DNA of 34,682 bases from JAFGOM01 sp964428385. GTDB taxonomy: Archaea; Halobacteriota; Methanomicrobia; Methanomicrobiales; Methanospirillaceae. A model generated the notes under the pieces. That model searched no databases, was not told where the DNA came from, and saw only the letters and a program-made list of their open reading frames with translations. The DNA lies in contig CAYRYR010000017.1 of assembly GCA_964428385.1 (NCBI GenBank), positions 1 to 34,682 of the forward strand, in the 5' to 3' direction. This document shows, in pieces, positions 31,512 to 34,682 of the stretch (position 1 is its first letter; each line of letters begins with the position of its first letter). The translations under genes were made by a program, and so were the position numbers.

Positions 31512-33803
31512 TTATGCTGTGAAAGAGGCAGTCCACCAAGGGCTTTTAACCTGTGTATCTGCAAGCATTTCACGCCATGCCTCATCTGTGAGACGATCAG
31601 CCATTGGCTGTTTAAATTCATAATAGCTCATGACCGGTCCGGCACCAACAATAGTCCTGCCATCAGGAACAGGGTATGCTACCACAATCAGATCAACATA
31701 TCCGACTCCTTCCTCAAGAACCTGAAGAGAATTCCCATCAGTATGTACATCAGCAACAATGGTAGTCCACTTTGTCTTTTCGTCTACATCTCCTACAACA
31801 CTCTCAATAGTATCTCCAAATGCATTAATAAAGTCATAATCCTCTGAAGAAAGTGTCGAATTTGCAAGTTCACGGGTTGATATATCAACGAGGTGCAACA
31901 GGATCTCTTCAAGATGTATCAACCGTTCCTGTGCAGCATCATCCAGCACATCCAGCGATGCAAGACCAGTTCGAGTCATCTTTGTCAGATAATATAAACG
32001 ATTATACAATTCAGGATTTGGTTCAACATATCCCACAACTGGTTTTGGTTCCTCGATGGATGGTGCTACTGCTGTGCATCGCATCGTGTAACTCTGCTTG
32101 GCATAGAGAATAGTGTCATGGCGAAGTTCAGTCCATGATGCAAGTGCTGTAGATATACTCTTATCGAGCCATGCATCATTCTGCATAAAAGCAGGATACC
32201 CGGCTTGTGGTTTCTCCAGCAGTGGAATTAGAGAATACAACCAACTCCAGTAGAGGTTTTTCTGCCACTCTGCCTGGCTAAATGAATTAATCTCACCTGA
32301 AAGCATATTACATTGTTCCTGATATCGTTCATATGCTGCATTCTTTGACCCTGATATGAGATCTGTAGCACGGGAAGATCCAAGAAGTGCCATTACATCA
32401 AGGCCCAGGGGAAATCCCCTGATAGTGCCAACACGGGTAAATGGAGAACCAGTACCGGTAAAAAACCCGGTGTAAGGTCCGGTTAGTTGTGAGAAGAAAT
32501 AGGAATCAGGTATAAATCTCTGCCCCATCAATCTAAATCCCTTTGTCGCTTCAAGACAACTATCTGCGTCTTCTTTGGTAAAGGGAGGATCAATAGCGCA
32601 ATCACCAGTTCCTCCATAAATTCGGGGGGAGGGGAACTCAGCTAATTTGATTTTCATATCAGAATATTGTTGCTCATTTAACTGATCCGGATGAAAAGAA
32701 TCGTTAAAAACGGCATCTATTGCAGCAAGATATTCATATGGTCCAAGATCATCTGATGTTCCTACAAAAAATGATGTCACGTTGTAGATGCGATCCCATC
32801 GGTTCATTAAAGTTGGATCTTTATTCAGTATCTCTGATATCAGGGAAGCTCCATAAGTCTGAATCCTGGCATCAGCGTTTGTCACCAACCCATCATCTCC
32901 TCCCTTGAGAAGAAAACTCATTCTTCCATACCACATCATCGCTGTAAAGTAGTTCTTCAGCTTCTCAGACTGCGTATAATGACCCCTGGGGACATATTGG
33001 GAATAATCTTCAGGATAATGAAATACCGGTGAATCAGAGTAGCCATTATGACTCCTGATACGTGATATCTCAGCATTGACATCATCCAGAACAATAGCCG
33101 GGATATCATACACATATTGTTTTGCATCTTCTTGTGTGAATAATCCTAAAGCAGCGTCATCCCCCTCAAATGAGAGAGGGTCAGATACTGTATCCCCCAT
33201 AGCAATTTGATCTGAATCTGGTTTGAGCATTTCAAGACCAATAGAAAGGAATGCAATATTTCTCCGTGCAGCTTCTCGTACTTCTCCCTGATTATTCTCA
33301 TAATCAGAGAGACTCCCGCTGAGAAGACCACTGCTTAGTAACCATATCTGGTCATAGAGTTCACGTTCTTCTAGATCACGAAGTGTCTTATCAAACTGAA
33401 TATGATAGAGGTGTAAAAGACTATCTGATGTGACAAAGATGGGAACTCCAGAATTTTTAAGGGTTTTATAAGGGGCAATAATATCCTGTTCATGGAGATA
33501 AAACGGGTTTTTTATAACAGTAAACCCATTTTCGGATACTTTAACTATCGCTTCAGATGAAATAGAGAGTGCGGATTGAACCTCCTTTAGATTTACCAGT
33601 GTTTCATATGGATATGGCAGTGTCTGGTCTGGAATTTTTAAAACAACATTAACAGGTTCATACGGGATTTGGTTGTTAAACACCTGGTTCATCTCTCCTT
33701 TTGGTATATCAGTCTGTTGTGGTCCCGCAACACATCCGGAAATAAGTACGGTAATCAGAATAAAAATTATTGCAAGAAACCAGCTATTTTTTCTTCCCTT
33801 CAT
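31512..33803 (-). CDS. DUF3160 family lipoprotein
   Basis: Large exported protein of 763 residues. The signal peptide ends in a lipobox LISGC with Cys24. The rest resembles DUF3160: an early VTSDSLLHLYHIQFDKTLRDLE segment typical of the family, long helical stretches, GTGDCAIDPPF in the middle and a C-terminal GVGYVDLIVVAYPVPDGR...GPVMSYYEF. The family occurs in methanogens and some bacteria and has no assigned function. The ATG at 33803 is correct for the signal peptide. A run of T follows the stop on the minus strand. Confidence 0.82.
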   Translation of the reverse strand: MKGRKNSWFLAIIFILITVLISGCVAGPQQTDIPKGEMNQVFNNQIPYEPVNVVLKIPDQTLPYPYETLVNLKEVQSALSISSEAIVKVSENGFTVIKNPFYLHEQDIIAPYKTLKNSGVPIFVTSDSLLHLYHIQFDKTLRDLEERELYDQIWLLSSGLLSGSLSDYENNQGEVREAARRNIAFLSIGLEMLKPDSDQIAMGDTVSDPLSFEGDDAALGLFTQEDAKQYVYDIPAIVLDDVNAEISRIRSHNGYSDSPVFHYPEDYSQYVPRGHYTQSEKLKNYFTAMMWYGRMSFLLKGGDDGLVTNADARIQTYGASLISEILNKDPTLMNRWDRIYNVTSFFVGTSDDLGPYEYLAAIDAVFNDSFHPDQLNEQQYSDMKIKLAEFPSPRIYGGTGDCAIDPPFTKEDADSCLEATKGFRLMGQRFIPDSYFFSQLTGPYTGFFTGTGSPFTRVGTIRGFPLGLDVMALLGSSRATDLISGSKNAAYERYQEQCNMLSGEINSFSQAEWQKNLYWSWLYSLIPLLEKPQAGYPAFMQNDAWLDKSISTALASWTELRHDTILYAKQSYTMRCTAVAPSIEEPKPVVGYVEPNPELYNRLYYLTKMTRTGLASLDVLDDAAQERLIHLEEILLHLVDISTRELANSTLSSEDYDFINAFGDTIESVVGDVDEKTKWTTIVADVHTDGNSLQVLEEGVGYVDLIVVAYPVPDGRTIVGAGPVMSYYEFKQPMADRLTDEAWREMLADTQVKSPWWTASFTA

Positions 33804-34017
33804 GGGAGAGTATTAGTTTTTAATATCTAATATTTTCCCCCTCACTCTATCCATACCATCAAATGTACCTGTCAGCACGATTAACCAATTAAAAAAACGT
33901 TCCCCTATAGTACTCCAATTTAGGATAGTGCATTGTATTTTTATGCACGGAATCATACTATATTCATGAAAAAGTTACTAAAATCCTTTATTTCTCATAA
34001 TAAATCAGGAATACGAA

Positions 34018-34443
34018 GTGATATCTGTGTCTGATACAATGAATCTCATAGTCATTGCAGGAATAGAGGCTGCATCCCAAATTATTGAGATCCTTGCAGT
34101 CATCATCATCCTTGGTGCAGTTGCATATGGGACTTGTCGGTATCTGTGGTCCTCTTTCATCGTAAAATCAGATCCGGCTCTGCGATACACTAAATATAAA
34201 CAGGGTCTTGGAAAATCACTTCTCTTAGGACTGGAAATTCTGGTTGCTGCTGATGTTATCAGGACAGTGGCACTTGAACAGACCATTGAGAGCATCATAT
34301 CTCTTGGTCTTCTTGTCGTTATCAGAACTTTCCTCAGCTGGGCACTTGTGGTAGAGATTGAAGGGCGATGGCCCTGGCAGGAGCGAAAAGAACAGGGTGG
34401 TATTGTAAAAGAGAGGAATAACGGCATTAATTACACAGAATGA
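34018..34443 (+). CDS. DUF1622 membrane protein
   Basis: 141 residues with about three membrane helices: MNLIVIAGIEAASQIIEILAV onward to ILGAVAYG; SLLLGLEILVAADVIRTV, the family signature (fargl...LEflLaaDii.t); and IISLGLLVVIRTFLSWAL, followed by the typical end VVEIEGRWPW. The function of DUF1622 proteins is unknown. GTG 34018 is chosen because AGGA lies 7 nt upstream; ATG 34039 is the alternative. The last 239 bp of the window after it are AT-rich with nothing recognisable. Confidence 0.83.
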   Translation: MISVSDTMNLIVIAGIEAASQIIEILAVIIILGAVAYGTCRYLWSSFIVKSDPALRYTKYKQGLGKSLLLGLEILVAADVIRTVALEQTIESIISLGLLVVIRTFLSWALVVEIEGRWPWQERKEQGGIVKERNNGINYTE

Positions 34444-34682
34444 AATCTCGTTTCCTATCCTTTTCTCTCTAATAAAAAGATATCCTAATTTTCGATGAAA
34501 TACAATTCTTTATAGTAATTCCACTATCAAATAATTCCAGGGATTTCCAGAACGGAAAAAAAATTAAACAATTGATTGTAAGTAAAAATACAGTAAAATG
34601 AATAATGTGCCAAATTATCTAAAACTGCAACGAAAATTATTTTAGGCAGCATATGCCGGTTTTTAATCATAAATGAAATTAG

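Overview
The window reads as core chromosome of a methanogenic euryarchaeon. The evidence is archaeal DnaG primase, UPF0058, CDP-archaeol synthase (carS), a tetraether-lipid-synthase-type radical SAM protein (tes), the archaeosine enzymes TgtA and ArcS, a type A archaeal RNase P RNA, DUF2115/UPF0305, and archaeal TATA boxes combined with GGAGG/GGTGAT Shine-Dalgarno (SD) sites. Gene content and moderate GC fit the order Methanomicrobiales, plausibly Methanospirillum; that placement is inference. There is no prophage, CRISPR array, complete insertion sequence or tRNA gene.

Layout. 1-3700: two possible small proteins on the minus strand, a DUF4349 lipoprotein, a 120-bp palindromic MITE-like element, dihydroorotase (pyrC), then a GC-rich gap that folds into hairpins and may be a small RNA. 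3343-6218: DUF167, dnaG (TTG start fixed by a strong SD), UPF0058, and a convergent RimK-type ATP-grasp ligase. 6305-11211: tes (minus) and carS-pyrE-purD-argF (plus) diverge from one short promoter region, so two membrane-ether-lipid genes lie back to back and carS leads a chain with nucleotide and arginine genes. 11616-12674: an eight-helix UPF0104-type membrane protein. 13040-19396: a minus-strand run AMMECR1-tgtA-arcS-nfnA-like-gltA/nfnB-like-RNase III. 19819-21102: a REC-PAS response regulator, then RNase P RNA. 21557-34443: mostly single genes: SagB-type nitroreductase, ileS, an exported TPR/transglutaminase-like protein, a YgjP-type metallopeptidase with five tandem N-lobes, DUF2115, isochorismatase-family hydrolase, DUF3160 lipoprotein and DUF1622 membrane protein.

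Three things stand out. (1) tes, carS and the UPF0104 gene have no ATG, GTG or TTG at the point where their conserved N-termini must begin; each instead has ATT or ATC 5-10 nt after a good SD. (2) The YgjP-type protein carries five copies of a module normally present once. (3) The gap after pyrC is GC-rich and forms two stem-loops, each followed by ACA, which resembles an H/ACA-type guide RNA.
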